Counted from the first letter of the stretch, positions 1 to 7,288 are shown. The stretch is 15,633 nucleotides of DNA from Arthrobacter sp. (GCA_030146405.1 JASLBS010000027.1:1-15633), one strand, 5' to 3'. Made by a program: numbers and translations. Notes: a model not told the origin generated them from the sequence alone.

Positions 1-1
1 G

Positions 2-1288
2 CCCCAGATCGAGGCGATCAAGAAGGGCGTGGAGATCGTCGTCGGCACCCCCGGCCGTCTGATCGACCTCTACAAGCAGAAGCTGCTGGTGCTCAAGAAC
101 GTGAAGACCGTGGTGCTGGACGAGGCCGACGAGATGCTGGACCTCGGTTTCCTGCCGGACGTCGAGACCCTGATCGCGGCGACACCCCCGGTACGCAAGA
201 CACTTCTCTTCTCGGCCACCATGCCGGGTCCCGTCATCGCGATGGCGCGCCGCTACATGACGCAGCCCACCCACATCCGTGCGGCTGACCCCGAGGACGA
301 GGGCATCACCAAGAAGGACATCCGCCAGGTCATCTACCGGGCGCACAACCTGGACAAGGCCGAGGTCGTGGCGCGCATCCTCCAGTCCCGCGGCCGTGGC
401 CGGGCCATCATCTTCTGCAAGACCAAGCGCACCGCGGCGAAGCTCTCCGAGGAACTGATCGACCGCGGCTTCGCCGCCGGAGCCATCCACGGCGACCTGG
501 GTCAGGGCGCCCGCGAGCAGGCACTGCGGGCCTTCCGCGGCGACAAGATCGACGTCCTCGTCGCCACCGAGGTCGCAGCACGCGGCATCGACGTCGAGGA
601 CATCACGCACGTCATCAACTACCAGTGCCCCGAGGACGAGAAGGCCTACCTGCACCGCGTGGGCCGCACGGGCCGCGCCGGCAAGAAGGGCACCGCGGTC
701 ACGTTCGTGGACTGGGACGACGTCCCTCGCTGGGGCCTGATCAACAAGGCCCTCGGCCTCGACACGCCCGAGCCCGTCGAGACCTACTCGTCCTCACCGC
801 ACCTCTACACGGACCTCGACATCCCCGAGGGCACCAAGGGGCGCCTGCCCCGCAAGGACCGCAAGCTCGCGGGCATCAACGCCGAGACGCTCGAGGACCT
901 CGGAGAGACCGGCAAACGTGGCGCGAGCCCCCGCACCGACGCACCCCGCACCGACGGAGGTCGGGGACGTTCGGGCGGTCGCGGCGGTCAGCGCCGCGAC
1001 GGCGAAGCAGCATCAGGGTCCGGATCCGCGTCCGGGTCGGACTCCGCCGAGGGTTCGCGGAGCTCCCGGGGCCGCGGACGCGGTGGCAACCGTCGCACCG
1101 AGACCGAGGCCCCAGCGACTGCGACTGCGACTGCGAGTGTTACGGGCGACGCGGCCGAGGGTTCCGGGCGGCGGCGCCGCTCCGGCAGCGATACCGAGAC
1201 CCCTGCGACCGACCGTCCCCGACGCAGCCGTACCCGGCGTCGCAACGGCGAGGTCGTGGCCGAACCTGCCGGCGGTTCCGAGGACTAG
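2..1288 (+). CDS. DEAD-box ATP-dependent RNA helicase, 5'-truncated by window edge
   Basis: ATP-dependent RNA helicase that remodels RNA or RNP duplexes in the cytoplasm. The reading frame is open from position 2, so the true start and the Q motif and Walker A motif I lie outside the window. Numbering from the first visible codon (428 residues seen), motif Ib TPGR is at about 16-19, motif II DEAD at 40-43, motif III SAT at 71-73, motif IV-like RAIIFC at 134-139, motif V ARGID at 193-197 and motif VI HRVGRTGR at 218-225. Both RecA lobes are therefore represented. From about residue 304 the protein becomes a low-complexity tail rich in Arg, Gly, Ser and Glu with RGRG/RGG-like runs, probably a disordered RNA-binding extension as in cold-shock helicases of the RhlE/DeaD type. 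The internal GTG at 29 is not the real start, because conserved sequence precedes it. The exact paralogue group is uncertain. The methyltransferase follows 6 nt after the stop. Confidence 0.95.
   Translation, partial: PQIEAIKKGVEIVVGTPGRLIDLYKQKLLVLKNVKTVVLDEADEMLDLGFLPDVETLIAATPPVRKTLLFSATMPGPVIAMARRYMTQPTHIRAADPEDEGITKKDIRQVIYRAHNLDKAEVVARILQSRGRGRAIIFCKTKRTAAKLSEELIDRGFAAGAIHGDLGQGAREQALRAFRGDKIDVLVATEVAARGIDVEDITHVINYQCPEDEKAYLHRVGRTGRAGKKGTAVTFVDWDDVPRWGLINKALGLDTPEPVETYSSSPHLYTDLDIPEGTKGRLPRKDRKLAGINAETLEDLGETGKRGASPRTDAPRTDGGRGRSGGRGGQRRDGEAASGSGSASGSDSAEGSRSSRGRGRGGNRRTETEAPATATATASVTGDAAEGSGRRRRSGSDTETPATDRPRRSRTRRRNGEVVAEPAGGSED
1115..1138 (+). repeat. In-frame hexanucleotide repeat (GCGACT)n in the helicase tail
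   Basis: Three perfect tandem copies of GCGACT are followed by a near copy, GCGAGT. In the helicase frame they encode an Ala-Thr run. Because the unit is 6 bp, slippage would change tail length without shifting the frame. It lies inside the low-complexity C-terminal extension, so length variation is probably tolerated. Confidence 0.7.
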
Positions 1289-1294
1289 ACCTCG

Positions 1295-2164
1295 GTGTCC
1301 GAACTTCCTGCACCGTCCGCGCCTCCGAGCTGGAGCGCGGACGGTGCCAACCTCGTGGTGCACGCCGAGAACGCCGAGTACCTGCCCAGCCTTCCGGACG
1401 CCTGCTTCACCATGGTCTACGTGGATCCGCCGTTCAACACGGGGCGCGTGCAGCGCCGGCAGCAGACCACGATGGTGCGGGCCGCGGAGGGCACGGGAGA
1501 CCGCGTGGGCTTCAAGGGCCTGTCCTACTCGACCGTCAAGGGCATGCTCGCCAGCTACGACGACGCCTTCGAGGACTACTGGGACTTCCTGGCGCCACGG
1601 CTCGCGGAGGCCTGGCGCCTCCTGGCCGACGACGGGACGCTCTACCTGCACCTGGACTACCGCGAGGTGCACTACGCGAAGGTGATGCTCGACGCCCTGT
1701 TCGGGCGCGACTGCTTCCTGAACGAGATCATCTGGGCCTACGACTACGGCGCCCGGGCCAAGCGCAAGTGGCCCGCCAAGCACGACAACATCCTCGTGTA
1801 CGTGAAGAACCCGTCCGGCTACTACTTCAACAGCGACGAGGTGGACCGGGAACCCTACATGGCGCCCGGACTGGTGACCGCCGAGAAGGCGGCACTGGGC
1901 AAGCTCCCCACCGACGTCTGGTGGCACACCATCGTGTCCCCGACGGGTCGGGAGAAGACGGGCTACCCCACGCAGAAACCCGAGGGCCTGCTGCGGCGCG
2001 CCGTCGCGGCGAGCAGCCGTGAGGGTGACTGGGTGCTGGACTTCTTCGCAGGGTCCGGCACGCTCGGGGCAGTCGCCGGGAAGCTCGGCCGTCGCTTCGT
2101 CTGCGTCGACCGGAACCCCCAGGCCATCGAGGTCATGCAGGCCCGCCTCGCTCCCTGGACCTAG
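1295..2164 (+). CDS. Solitary beta-class site-specific DNA methyltransferase (N6-adenine or N4-cytosine)
   Basis: Transfers a methyl group from S-adenosylmethionine to an exocyclic amino group in DNA. The 289-aa protein has the beta-group motif order. The catalytic motif IV DPPF is at residues 44-47 followed by NTG. TQKPEGLL, typical of the region just before motif I, is at about 226-233. The SAM-binding motif I FFAGSG is at 250-255, followed by FVCVDRNP. The region between (about 70-220) should contain the target-recognition part. The GTG start lies 6 nt after the helicase stop. A GAGGA at 1280-1284, inside the end of the helicase gene, is the only SD-like sequence, so translation may be coupled. 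No restriction endonuclease or specificity subunit is visible on either side, so it looks like an orphan methylase. Target sequence and base cannot be read from the protein. The converging PHP gene ends 25 nt away. Confidence 0.92.
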   Translation: MSELPAPSAPPSWSADGANLVVHAENAEYLPSLPDACFTMVYVDPPFNTGRVQRRQQTTMVRAAEGTGDRVGFKGLSYSTVKGMLASYDDAFEDYWDFLAPRLAEAWRLLADDGTLYLHLDYREVHYAKVMLDALFGRDCFLNEIIWAYDYGARAKRKWPAKHDNILVYVKNPSGYYFNSDEVDREPYMAPGLVTAEKAALGKLPTDVWWHTIVSPTGREKTGYPTQKPEGLLRRAVAASSREGDWVLDFFAGSGTLGAVAGKLGRRFVCVDRNPQAIEVMQARLAPWT

Positions 2165-2189
2165 CGGGTTCAGGGAGCGCCGGGCGGGT

Positions 2190-3032
2190 CTAGCTTGCCG
2201 CGGTGCCCGTCGCGAGACCCTTGATGACCTCGAGGGTCTCGCTGCTCGTGACGTTCTCACCGAGCAGGTTCGGTTTCCCGCTGCCGTGGTAGTCGCTCGA
2301 TCCGGTGACGAGGAGCCCGTGGTCCCGCGCGATCCGCCGCAGCTCTCCGCGCGCGTGCTCCGGATTGTCCCGGTGCTCCACTTCGAGTCCCAGTAGTCCG
2401 GCGTCGATCATCTCGTCGATCACGGCACCTCCCACCACTGCCCCGCGGTTGAACGCGGACGGGTGGGCGAAGACCGGGACTCCCCCGGCCTCGCGGATCA
2501 GGCCGACGGCGTGGGCCGGGTGCGGCGCGTAGTGACTGACCCAGTACGGCGAGCGCGCGGTCAGCACGCGCTCGAACGCCTCCGACCGCGTGGTCACGAC
2601 ACCGAGGGTGATCAGCGCGTCGGCGATGTGCGGACGCCCTACCGTCGCGCCCTCCGTCACGTGCTCCTGCACCAGGTCCCAGCTGATGGGGAAGTCCTCG
2701 GACATGAGCTCGACCATGCGGCGTGCCCGGGTCAGCCGTGCTGTGCGCGACTTCGCGATCTCCTCGCACAGTCCTGCGTGCAGCGGATCGTGCAGGTAGG
2801 ACAGCACGTGCACGCTGATGCCGGTGTCCGTGCGGCACGAGACCTCCATACCGGGGATGAACCCGATCCCGTGCACGGCGGCCGCGGCGCGGGCCCTGTC
2901 CCAGCCGGCCGTCGAGTCGTGATCGGTGAGGGCGACGGCGTCGAGGCCTGCAGCGGCGGCGGACGCGATCAGGACGTCGGGGTCCTCGGTGCCGTCCGAG
3001 ACGTTGGAGTGCGTGTGCAGGTCTATTCTCAT
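2190..3032 (-). CDS. PHP-domain phosphoesterase (RNase AM / nucleoside 3',5'-bisphosphate phosphatase-like)
   Basis: Metal-dependent phosphoesterase of the polymerase and histidinol phosphatase (PHP) superfamily. The 280-aa length and motif set fit the stand-alone YciV/TrpH type, whose studied members hydrolyse nucleoside 3',5'-bisphosphates or trim RNA 5' ends. Visible metal ligands are HTH at residues 6-8, D13, the DHD at 37-39, E63 in GMEVS, H135 in GRPH, H190 in FAHP, E217 in LEVEH, and D247 and H249 in SSDYHG. All the ligand motifs expected for the family are present. I chose ATG at 3032 because the conserved RIDLHTHS strand starts immediately. The longer open frame upstream (to 3425) is antisense shadow over pepP. 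There is no Shine-Dalgarno, but a TAGATT box sits 7 nt upstream, suggesting a leaderless transcript. It is divergent from pepP and convergent with the methyltransferase. The exact substrate is inferred. Confidence 0.93.
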   Translation of the reverse strand: MRIDLHTHSNVSDGTEDPDVLIASAAAAGLDAVALTDHDSTAGWDRARAAAAVHGIGFIPGMEVSCRTDTGISVHVLSYLHDPLHAGLCEEIAKSRTARLTRARRMVELMSEDFPISWDLVQEHVTEGATVGRPHIADALITLGVVTTRSEAFERVLTARSPYWVSHYAPHPAHAVGLIREAGGVPVFAHPSAFNRGAVVGGAVIDEMIDAGLLGLEVEHRDNPEHARGELRRIARDHGLLVTGSSDYHGSGKPNLLGENVTSSETLEVIKGLATGTAAS

Positions 3033-3039
3033 CGGGTCC

Positions 3040-3045
3040 AATCTA
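3040..3045 (-). promoter_or_regulatory. Putative -10 box (TAGATT) for a leaderless PHP-domain transcript
   Basis: On the minus strand, TAGATT (a TANNNT match) is followed by exactly 7 nt and then the ATG at 3032. That places the predicted transcription start on or next to the A of the start codon. No purine-rich Shine-Dalgarno lies between. The -35 region is GC-rich and shows no good match, which is common for actinobacterial promoters. The call is inferred from spacing alone. Confidence 0.4.
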
Positions 3046-3147
3046 CGCGCGGCCGGTGACGCCGCCCGACGCCGCACACGGGCACCGGGACCTCGGGCTG
3101 TGCCGGCGGAACTTTCCCGTGCGGGCCCACGGTGAGACGATGGCACG

Positions 3148-4728
3148 GTGAGCACTGACGACACCGCCCCCGAGAACCTGTTCCCCACCGACGCGCCGGA
3201 GGGCCAGCCGCTCTCCGCCCGCAACGCGAACCGCTCCCAGCGGCCCGACTCGGACGCGTTCAGGGCGTTCATGGCACGTGGGTGGGCGGCGTCGTCCACC
3301 GAACTCCCCGCCGAGTCGCCGGTGGCCGCCCACGCGGCCCGGCGTCGTCGTGCTGTCTCGGAGCGCTTCCCCGGCGAACGCCTCGTCATCCCGGCGGGCC
3401 CGTTCAAGGTCCGCTCCAACGACACCGACTACCGCTACCGCCCCCACTCCGGCTTCGCCCACCTGACCGGTCTGGGGCTCGACCACGAACCCGAAGCCGT
3501 CCTCGTGTTCGAACCCGTGGATCCCGGGACGGGCGACGACGGCGGCCACCACCGCGCCACCCTGTACTTCCGCGAACTCGCCGGACGTGACAGCGCCGAG
3601 TTCTACGCCGACGCCCGCTACGGCGAGTTCTGGATCGGTCAGCGCCTCTCGATGGCCCAGCTCAGGGCGCAGCTCGCGCTGGACACGGCGGACCTCGGGG
3701 AGCTGGAGGTGGCGATCACCAAGGACGCGGGGGTGCCCGCGATCGGTGGTATCAGCATCCGGCTGCTCCGCGAGGTGGACTTCAACGCGGACGCCCTGGT
3801 GGACACCTCGCGCATCAACACCGGGGTGGACCTCGAGAAGGCGGATGCACTCGACGCCGTGCTCGCCGAAGCCCTGTCGGAGCTGCGCCTCATCAAGGAC
3901 GCCTGGGAGATCGAGCAGATGGAGGTCGCCGTCGCGGCGACCGTGAGCGGCTTCCACGAGGTGGTACGCACACTCCCCCGAGCCATCACGCATCCGCGGG
4001 GCGAGCGCGTGGTGGAGGGCGCGTTCTTCACCCGGGCACGCGAGGAGGGGAACGATCTCGGCTACGACACCATCGCCGCGGCGGGGAACAACGCCACCAC
4101 GCTGCACTGGATCCGCAACACCGGCGAGCTGCGGGCGGGAGAGCTCCTCCTGCTCGACGCCGGCGTGGAGGCGGAGAGCCTCTACACCGCGGACATCACC
4201 CGCACCCTCCCGGTCAACGGCCAGTACACGGACATTCAGCGGAAGATCTACCAGGCCGTCCTCGACGCCGCCGACGCCGGCTTCGCCGCGGCCCAGCCCG
4301 GCCGGAAGTTCCGGGAGATCCACCTCGCCGCCGTGACGGTCCTCGCGGAGAACCTGGATACGTGGGGCCTCCTGCCGGTGTCACTCGACGAAGCGCTCTC
4401 CGACGAGGGCCAGCACCACCGCCGTTGGATGCCGCACGGCACCAGCCACCACCTCGGCATGGACGTCCACGACTGCGCACAGGCCAAGCGCGATCTGTAC
4501 CTCGACGGCGTGCTGACCGAGGGGATGGTCTTCACCATCGAACCGGGCCTGTACTTCAAGGCCGAGGACCTCGCCGTCCCCGAGGAGTACCGGGGTATCG
4601 GCATACGCATCGAGGACGACATCCTCATGACCGCGGACGGTCCGGTCAACCTGAGTGCGTCGCTCCCCCGCAACCCGGACGACGTCGAGGACTGGATCGC
4701 CGGTATCTGGGGCACCACGGGCGAGTAG
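3148..4728 (+). CDS. pepP: Xaa-Pro aminopeptidase (aminopeptidase P, M24B metallopeptidase)
   Basis: Cytosolic dinuclear-metal exopeptidase that removes an N-terminal residue preceding proline. The 526-aa protein has an N-terminal AMP_N domain (about 60-215, with the RYRPHSGFAHLTG segment at 96-108) and a C-terminal pita-bread catalytic domain. Metal ligands are all present: D337 in LLLLDAG, D349 in YTADITRT, H434 in HGTSHHLG, E465 in FTIEPGLY and E489 in IRIEDD. This matches the D-D-H-E-E pattern of E. coli PepP. A roughly 50-residue polar N-terminal extension precedes the family core. The GTG start at 3148 has GGTGAG at 3131-3136 about 11 nt upstream. A three-codon ORF (ATG at 3140) ends overlapping this start. 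It is longer than E. coli PepP (about 440 aa), as is common in actinobacteria. A strong hairpin lies downstream. Confidence 0.95.
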   Translation: MSTDDTAPENLFPTDAPEGQPLSARNANRSQRPDSDAFRAFMARGWAASSTELPAESPVAAHAARRRRAVSERFPGERLVIPAGPFKVRSNDTDYRYRPHSGFAHLTGLGLDHEPEAVLVFEPVDPGTGDDGGHHRATLYFRELAGRDSAEFYADARYGEFWIGQRLSMAQLRAQLALDTADLGELEVAITKDAGVPAIGGISIRLLREVDFNADALVDTSRINTGVDLEKADALDAVLAEALSELRLIKDAWEIEQMEVAVAATVSGFHEVVRTLPRAITHPRGERVVEGAFFTRAREEGNDLGYDTIAAAGNNATTLHWIRNTGELRAGELLLLDAGVEAESLYTADITRTLPVNGQYTDIQRKIYQAVLDAADAGFAAAQPGRKFREIHLAAVTVLAENLDTWGLLPVSLDEALSDEGQHHRRWMPHGTSHHLGMDVHDCAQAKRDLYLDGVLTEGMVFTIEPGLYFKAEDLAVPEEYRGIGIRIEDDILMTADGPVNLSASLPRNPDDVEDWIAGIWGTTGE

Positions 4729-4792
4729 GCAACGCCGCGTTCCAGTAAACAGCGGTCGAGTACGCAGTGCTTGTCCGACGCACCCGTAGCCG

Positions 4793-4836
4793 AACGACGA
4801 AGGCAGGGACCCTCGGGTCCCTGCCTTCGTCGTTCC
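4793..4836. terminator. Bidirectional intrinsic terminator hairpin between pepP and the stress-protein gene
   Basis: A perfect inverted repeat: the arm at 4793-4812 pairs over all 20 bp with the arm at 4817-4836, leaving a four-base loop CTCG. It lies 64 nt after the pepP stop and 133 nt after the stop of the convergent YflT-type gene. There is no clear U tract on either side, which is usual for high-GC actinobacterial terminators. Its position between convergent genes makes termination of both transcripts the simplest role. Confidence 0.85.
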
Positions 4837-4864
4837 TGGTCGAACGGCCTGCTCGGTCTTCCCT

Positions 4865-4932
4865 ACCGAAGGCGTCCCGCTCGGCACCCCTCCTCGGTGG
4901 CCACTACCGGAGGCGTCACGACCGGAGGCGTC
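4865..4932. repeat. Three direct copies of ACCGRAGGCGTC
   Basis: The 12-mer occurs at 4865-4876 (ACCGAAGGCGTC), 4906-4917 and 4921-4932 (both ACCGGAGGCGTC), with start-to-start spacings of 41 and 15 bp. It lies in the non-coding stretch between the hairpin terminator and the stop of the YflT-type gene. Read on the minus strand in a shifted frame it would encode repeated Asp-Ala-Ser-Gly-like residues, so it may be a remnant of a longer low-complexity tail. No function is evident. Confidence 0.6.
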
Positions 4933-4969
4933 CTCGGCCGACTCGTCCTCACGGGGCGGCCTCGCCGGG

Positions 4970-5902
4970 CTACTGCTGCGAACGTCCGGCGGACGAGGAC
5001 CCGTGCGGCCCGTCGGGCGTGCCCTGGCCCTCAACCGACCCGACGGGGGCCTGTGCGCCGGGATCGCCGTCGTTCCCGTGCTCCACCCCCTGCTGATCGG
5101 AGGAGGGCTGCTCCGCCACGCGCACGCCGTACTGCGGGCGGCCGTCCGGCAGATCGGGGAACTGTCCACGGCGAGGACCCGTGGTGCCGGGCCCGGCCGT
5201 CTGCGACTCGGGTGTACCGGGCTGATCCGGCGCGGCCGGCTGCTCCTGCGTGGGCTGTTGCCCCTGCTGTTCCCCGTGCTGCTGCCCCTGCTGCTGGGCG
5301 CCGTAGGGATCGTTCCAGGAGGCGGGCCGCTCGGGGGTGGAAGGCTGGGCGGTCGCCCCCGGAGCGGCATTCCACCCGGTCGCAGCGGCGCCGGGGTGCT
5401 GCGCCTGGCCGTTCATGGGCAGCTGCTGCAGTATCCGACGTGCGTCGGCCGCGAGGCCCGGATCCACGATGACGTCGTAGCTGGAAGCGATCACCTGGCT
5501 GGTGGAGGTGAAGTCCCGCTTGCCCCGCTGGAAAGCGTAGGTGATCACGCCGAAGAGCAGCCAGAAGATGGCACCCAGCGCGATCGAGGACGTGATGGTG
5601 CTGACCATCTCACTGCCGCCGAAGAGACTGAGGATCAGTCCGACGAACAGGCCGAACCAGGCACCGGTCGCGGCGCTCCCCAGGGCCACGCGCGGATAGC
5701 TGAGCCGCCCCGTCACGCGCTCCACCATCTTCAGCTCGCTCCCGATGATCGCCACCTTCTGCACGGCGAACCGGTTGTCGGCGAGGTAATCCACCGCTTT
5801 CTGCGCGTCGAGGTAGCTGGTGTACCGGCCGATGGTCTCGCCGGTGGGCAGGACCCGGCCCTGATCGCGGGAGGCTGTTGTTCCGAGTGATGGTGTCGAC
5901 AT
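4970..5902 (-). CDS. General stress protein, YflT-domain membrane protein with disordered C-terminal tail
   Basis: Actinobacterial protein of the heat-induced general stress (YflT/GSP17M) family, biochemical function unknown. The 310 residues divide into an N-terminal YflT-type region (about 21-70, with TGETIGRYTSYLDAQKAVDYL-like sequence), two hydrophobic segments at about 76-95 and 105-124 that probably form a membrane hairpin, a short cytosolic return (IASSYDVIVDP, 138-148), and a 145-residue tail very rich in Gln, Gly, Pro and Ala. Near the end of the tail, RPQYGVR at 255-261 resembles a short motif I recall from related actinobacterial proteins. ATG at 5902 was chosen because the upstream open frame is antisense to the MgtE-like gene. 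GGGG lies only 2 nt from the ATG, too close to be a normal SD; AACAAT ends 6 nt upstream. The gene is divergent from the MgtE-like gene and faces pepP across the hairpin. I infer a stress or membrane-homeostasis role. Confidence 0.88.
   Translation of the reverse strand: MSTPSLGTTASRDQGRVLPTGETIGRYTSYLDAQKAVDYLADNRFAVQKVAIIGSELKMVERVTGRLSYPRVALGSAATGAWFGLFVGLILSLFGGSEMVSTITSSIALGAIFWLLFGVITYAFQRGKRDFTSTSQVIASSYDVIVDPGLAADARRILQQLPMNGQAQHPGAAATGWNAAPGATAQPSTPERPASWNDPYGAQQQGQQHGEQQGQQPTQEQPAAPDQPGTPESQTAGPGTTGPRRGQFPDLPDGRPQYGVRVAEQPSSDQQGVEHGNDGDPGAQAPVGSVEGQGTPDGPHGSSSAGRSQQ
5255..5302 (-). repeat. Two-copy 24-bp degenerate repeat encoding a Gln/Gly-rich octapeptide
   Basis: Positions 5255-5278 and 5279-5302 are two similar 24-bp units of CTG-rich sequence. 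On the minus strand they encode successive Gln-Gln-Gly-Gln-Gln type octapeptides in the tail of the stress protein. This is probably slippage-driven expansion of a disordered linker. Confidence 0.55.
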
Positions 5903-5945
5903 AGCCCCATTGTTCCGCACGCCCCGACTCGATGGGAACGTCGCG

Positions 5946-5966
5946 CCACGGGTGGACCGCCCGTGG
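5946..5966. promoter_or_regulatory. 7-bp inverted repeat in the divergent promoter region, possible operator
   Basis: CCACGGG at 5946-5952 and CCCGTGG at 5960-5966 form a perfect dyad with a 7-nt spacer. It lies in the 102-nt gap between the divergent stress-protein gene (start 5902) and MgtE-like gene (start 6005). It could be an operator serving one or both promoters, or a hairpin in a transcript. No regulator is identifiable, and such short dyads also arise by chance in GC-rich DNA. Confidence 0.3.
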
Positions 5967-5992
5967 ATGCGCGCCCTGCTCGCCCCGCCGGA

Positions 5993-5998
5993 TAGCCT
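5993..5998 (+). promoter_or_regulatory. Putative -10 box (TAGCCT) for a leaderless MgtE-like transcript
   Basis: TAGCCT (TANNNT) is followed by 6 nt and then the GTG at 6005. No Shine-Dalgarno sequence occurs in the interval. The spacing would put transcription initiation at the start codon. The -35 region is GC-rich and unconvincing. Confidence 0.4.
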
Positions 5999-6004
5999 GT
6001 AGCA

Positions 6005-7288
6005 GTGACTACCAACCCCACCCGCGTCTTCGTGGCCCGCCTCCTGGGCCTCGACGTCTTCGATCCCCTCGGGGACCGGCTCGGGCGCCTCCGGGACGCC
6101 GTCGTCCTCGACCGCGGTCCCGTCAAGGTGCCGCAGGTCGTCGGCCTCGTGGTCGAGGTGCCCGGGAAGAAGCGCGTGTTCGTGCCGATGACCCGCATCA
6201 CCTCGATGGATCCCTCGCAGATCATCTGCACCGGTCTCGTGAACCTGCGACGCTTCGAACAGCGGGGCGCCGAGATGCTCGTGGTCGCCGAACTCTTCGA
6301 CCGGCGGCTCACCCTGCGGGACGGCAGCGGCAGCGCCGTCGTCGAGGACATCGCCATGGAACGGAACCGCGCCGGCGACTGGCACGTCTCCCAGCTGTTC
6401 GTCCGCAGGGGCGGGTCCTCCTCGCCCCTGCGGGGACTGCGGCGAGGTGGTGAGCGGCTCATCATCGACTGGGTCGATGCCTTCCACGGCACCACCGACG
6501 AACCCCAGGGCGCCACCCAGTTCGTCGCCCAGCACGACGACCTGAAGGCCGCCGACTTCGCCGACGCCCTGCACGAGATGAACGACAAGAGGCGCATCGA
6601 GGTGGCCGGTGAGCTCCAGGACGACCGCCTGGCCGACGTCCTGCAGGAACTGCCCGACGACGACCAGGTGCAGATCCTCACGTCGCTCACGCGGGAACGC
6701 GCCGCGGACGTCCTCGAGGAGATGGACCCTGACGACGCCGCCGACCTCCTCAACGAACTGCCCGAAGCGCAGAAGGAGGAACTGCTCCAGCTGATGGAGC
6801 CGGACGACGCCGAGGACGTGCGGCGCCTGCTCGAGTACGAGGAGGACACCGCCGGCTCGCTCATGACGACCGTTCCGGTCATCCTCCCGCCGGAGGCCAC
6901 GGTCGCGGAGGCGCTCGCCCATGTGCGGCGCGAGGAACTGACACCGGCACTCGCCTCGTCCATCTTCGTGTGCCGCCCCCCGCTGGAGACACCCACGGGA
7001 CGCTATCTCGGCGTCGTGCACATCCAGCAGCTCCTGCGCTACCCGCCGCCCGAGCCGCTCGGCAACATCATCGACGCGGACCTCGAGGCCGTGGGCGACC
7101 AGGCGAACGTGAGCGAGGTGTCGAGGATCCTCGCCACCTACAACCTGAACTCCCTGCCGGTTGTGAACACCGACGGCCGATTGGTGGGCGCCGTGACCGT
7201 CGACGACGTCCTCGACCACCTGTTGCCCGACGACTGGCGGGCCCAGGACGATACATCCGGAACGAAACGAGGTGACCGCCGTGGTTGA
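6005..7288 (+). CDS. MgtE-like Mg2+-sensor protein (MgtE_N plus CBS pair) lacking the channel domain
   Basis: Soluble 427-aa relative of the cytosolic half of the MgtE magnesium channel. Residues about 5-160 resemble a duplicated PRC-barrel-like region. About 178-283 is the acidic superhelical MgtE_N domain, with repeats such as VLEEMDPDDAADLLNELP (236-253) and ending in YEEDTAGSLM (278-287). About 286-410 form a CBS pair, the second ending LPVVNTDGRLVGAVTVDDV (384-402). No hydrophobic transmembrane block follows, so the protein cannot be a transporter by itself. In MgtE these domains bind Mg2+ and gate the pore; here a regulatory or sensing role is inferred. The GTG at 6005 lacks an SD and has a TAGCCT box 6 nt upstream. 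It overlaps the start of the DUF1003 gene. The domain order matches Rv1232c of M. tuberculosis as I recall it. Confidence 0.9.
   Translation: MTTNPTRVFVARLLGLDVFDPLGDRLGRLRDAVVLDRGPVKVPQVVGLVVEVPGKKRVFVPMTRITSMDPSQIICTGLVNLRRFEQRGAEMLVVAELFDRRLTLRDGSGSAVVEDIAMERNRAGDWHVSQLFVRRGGSSSPLRGLRRGGERLIIDWVDAFHGTTDEPQGATQFVAQHDDLKAADFADALHEMNDKRRIEVAGELQDDRLADVLQELPDDDQVQILTSLTRERAADVLEEMDPDDAADLLNELPEAQKEELLQLMEPDDAEDVRRLLEYEEDTAGSLMTTVPVILPPEATVAEALAHVRREELTPALASSIFVCRPPLETPTGRYLGVVHIQQLLRYPPPEPLGNIIDADLEAVGDQANVSEVSRILATYNLNSLPVVNTDGRLVGAVTVDDVLDHLLPDDWRAQDDTSGTKRGDRRG
7269..7275 (+). promoter_or_regulatory. Shine-Dalgarno that decides the DUF1003 start
   Basis: GAGGTGA at 7269-7275 matches the anti-SD well and stands 5 nt before the GTG at 7281. 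The alternative in-frame GTG at 7272 is inside this motif, with only weak purines before it. The site lies within the last codons of the MgtE-like gene, so translation of the two genes is probably coupled. Confidence 0.6.

Noticed and set aside
625..2022. 465-aa plus-strand ORF in another frame across the helicase/methyltransferase junction
   Set aside because: Arg/Pro/Gly-rich low-complexity translation with no domain; it overlaps two real genes.
1013..2260. 415-aa minus-strand ORF opposite the helicase tail and methyltransferase
   Set aside because: Typical GC-rich antisense shadow of codon bias. No protein-family motif, and it covers a gene with intact catalytic motifs on the other strand.
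3043..4323. 426-aa minus-strand ORF opposite pepP
   Set aside because: Val/Gly/Arg-rich antisense shadow of pepP without motifs.
5903..6004. Mg2+ riboswitch (M-box) or other leader upstream of the MgtE-like gene
   Set aside because: The gap is only about 100 nt, shows no M-box elements, and the start appears leaderless.
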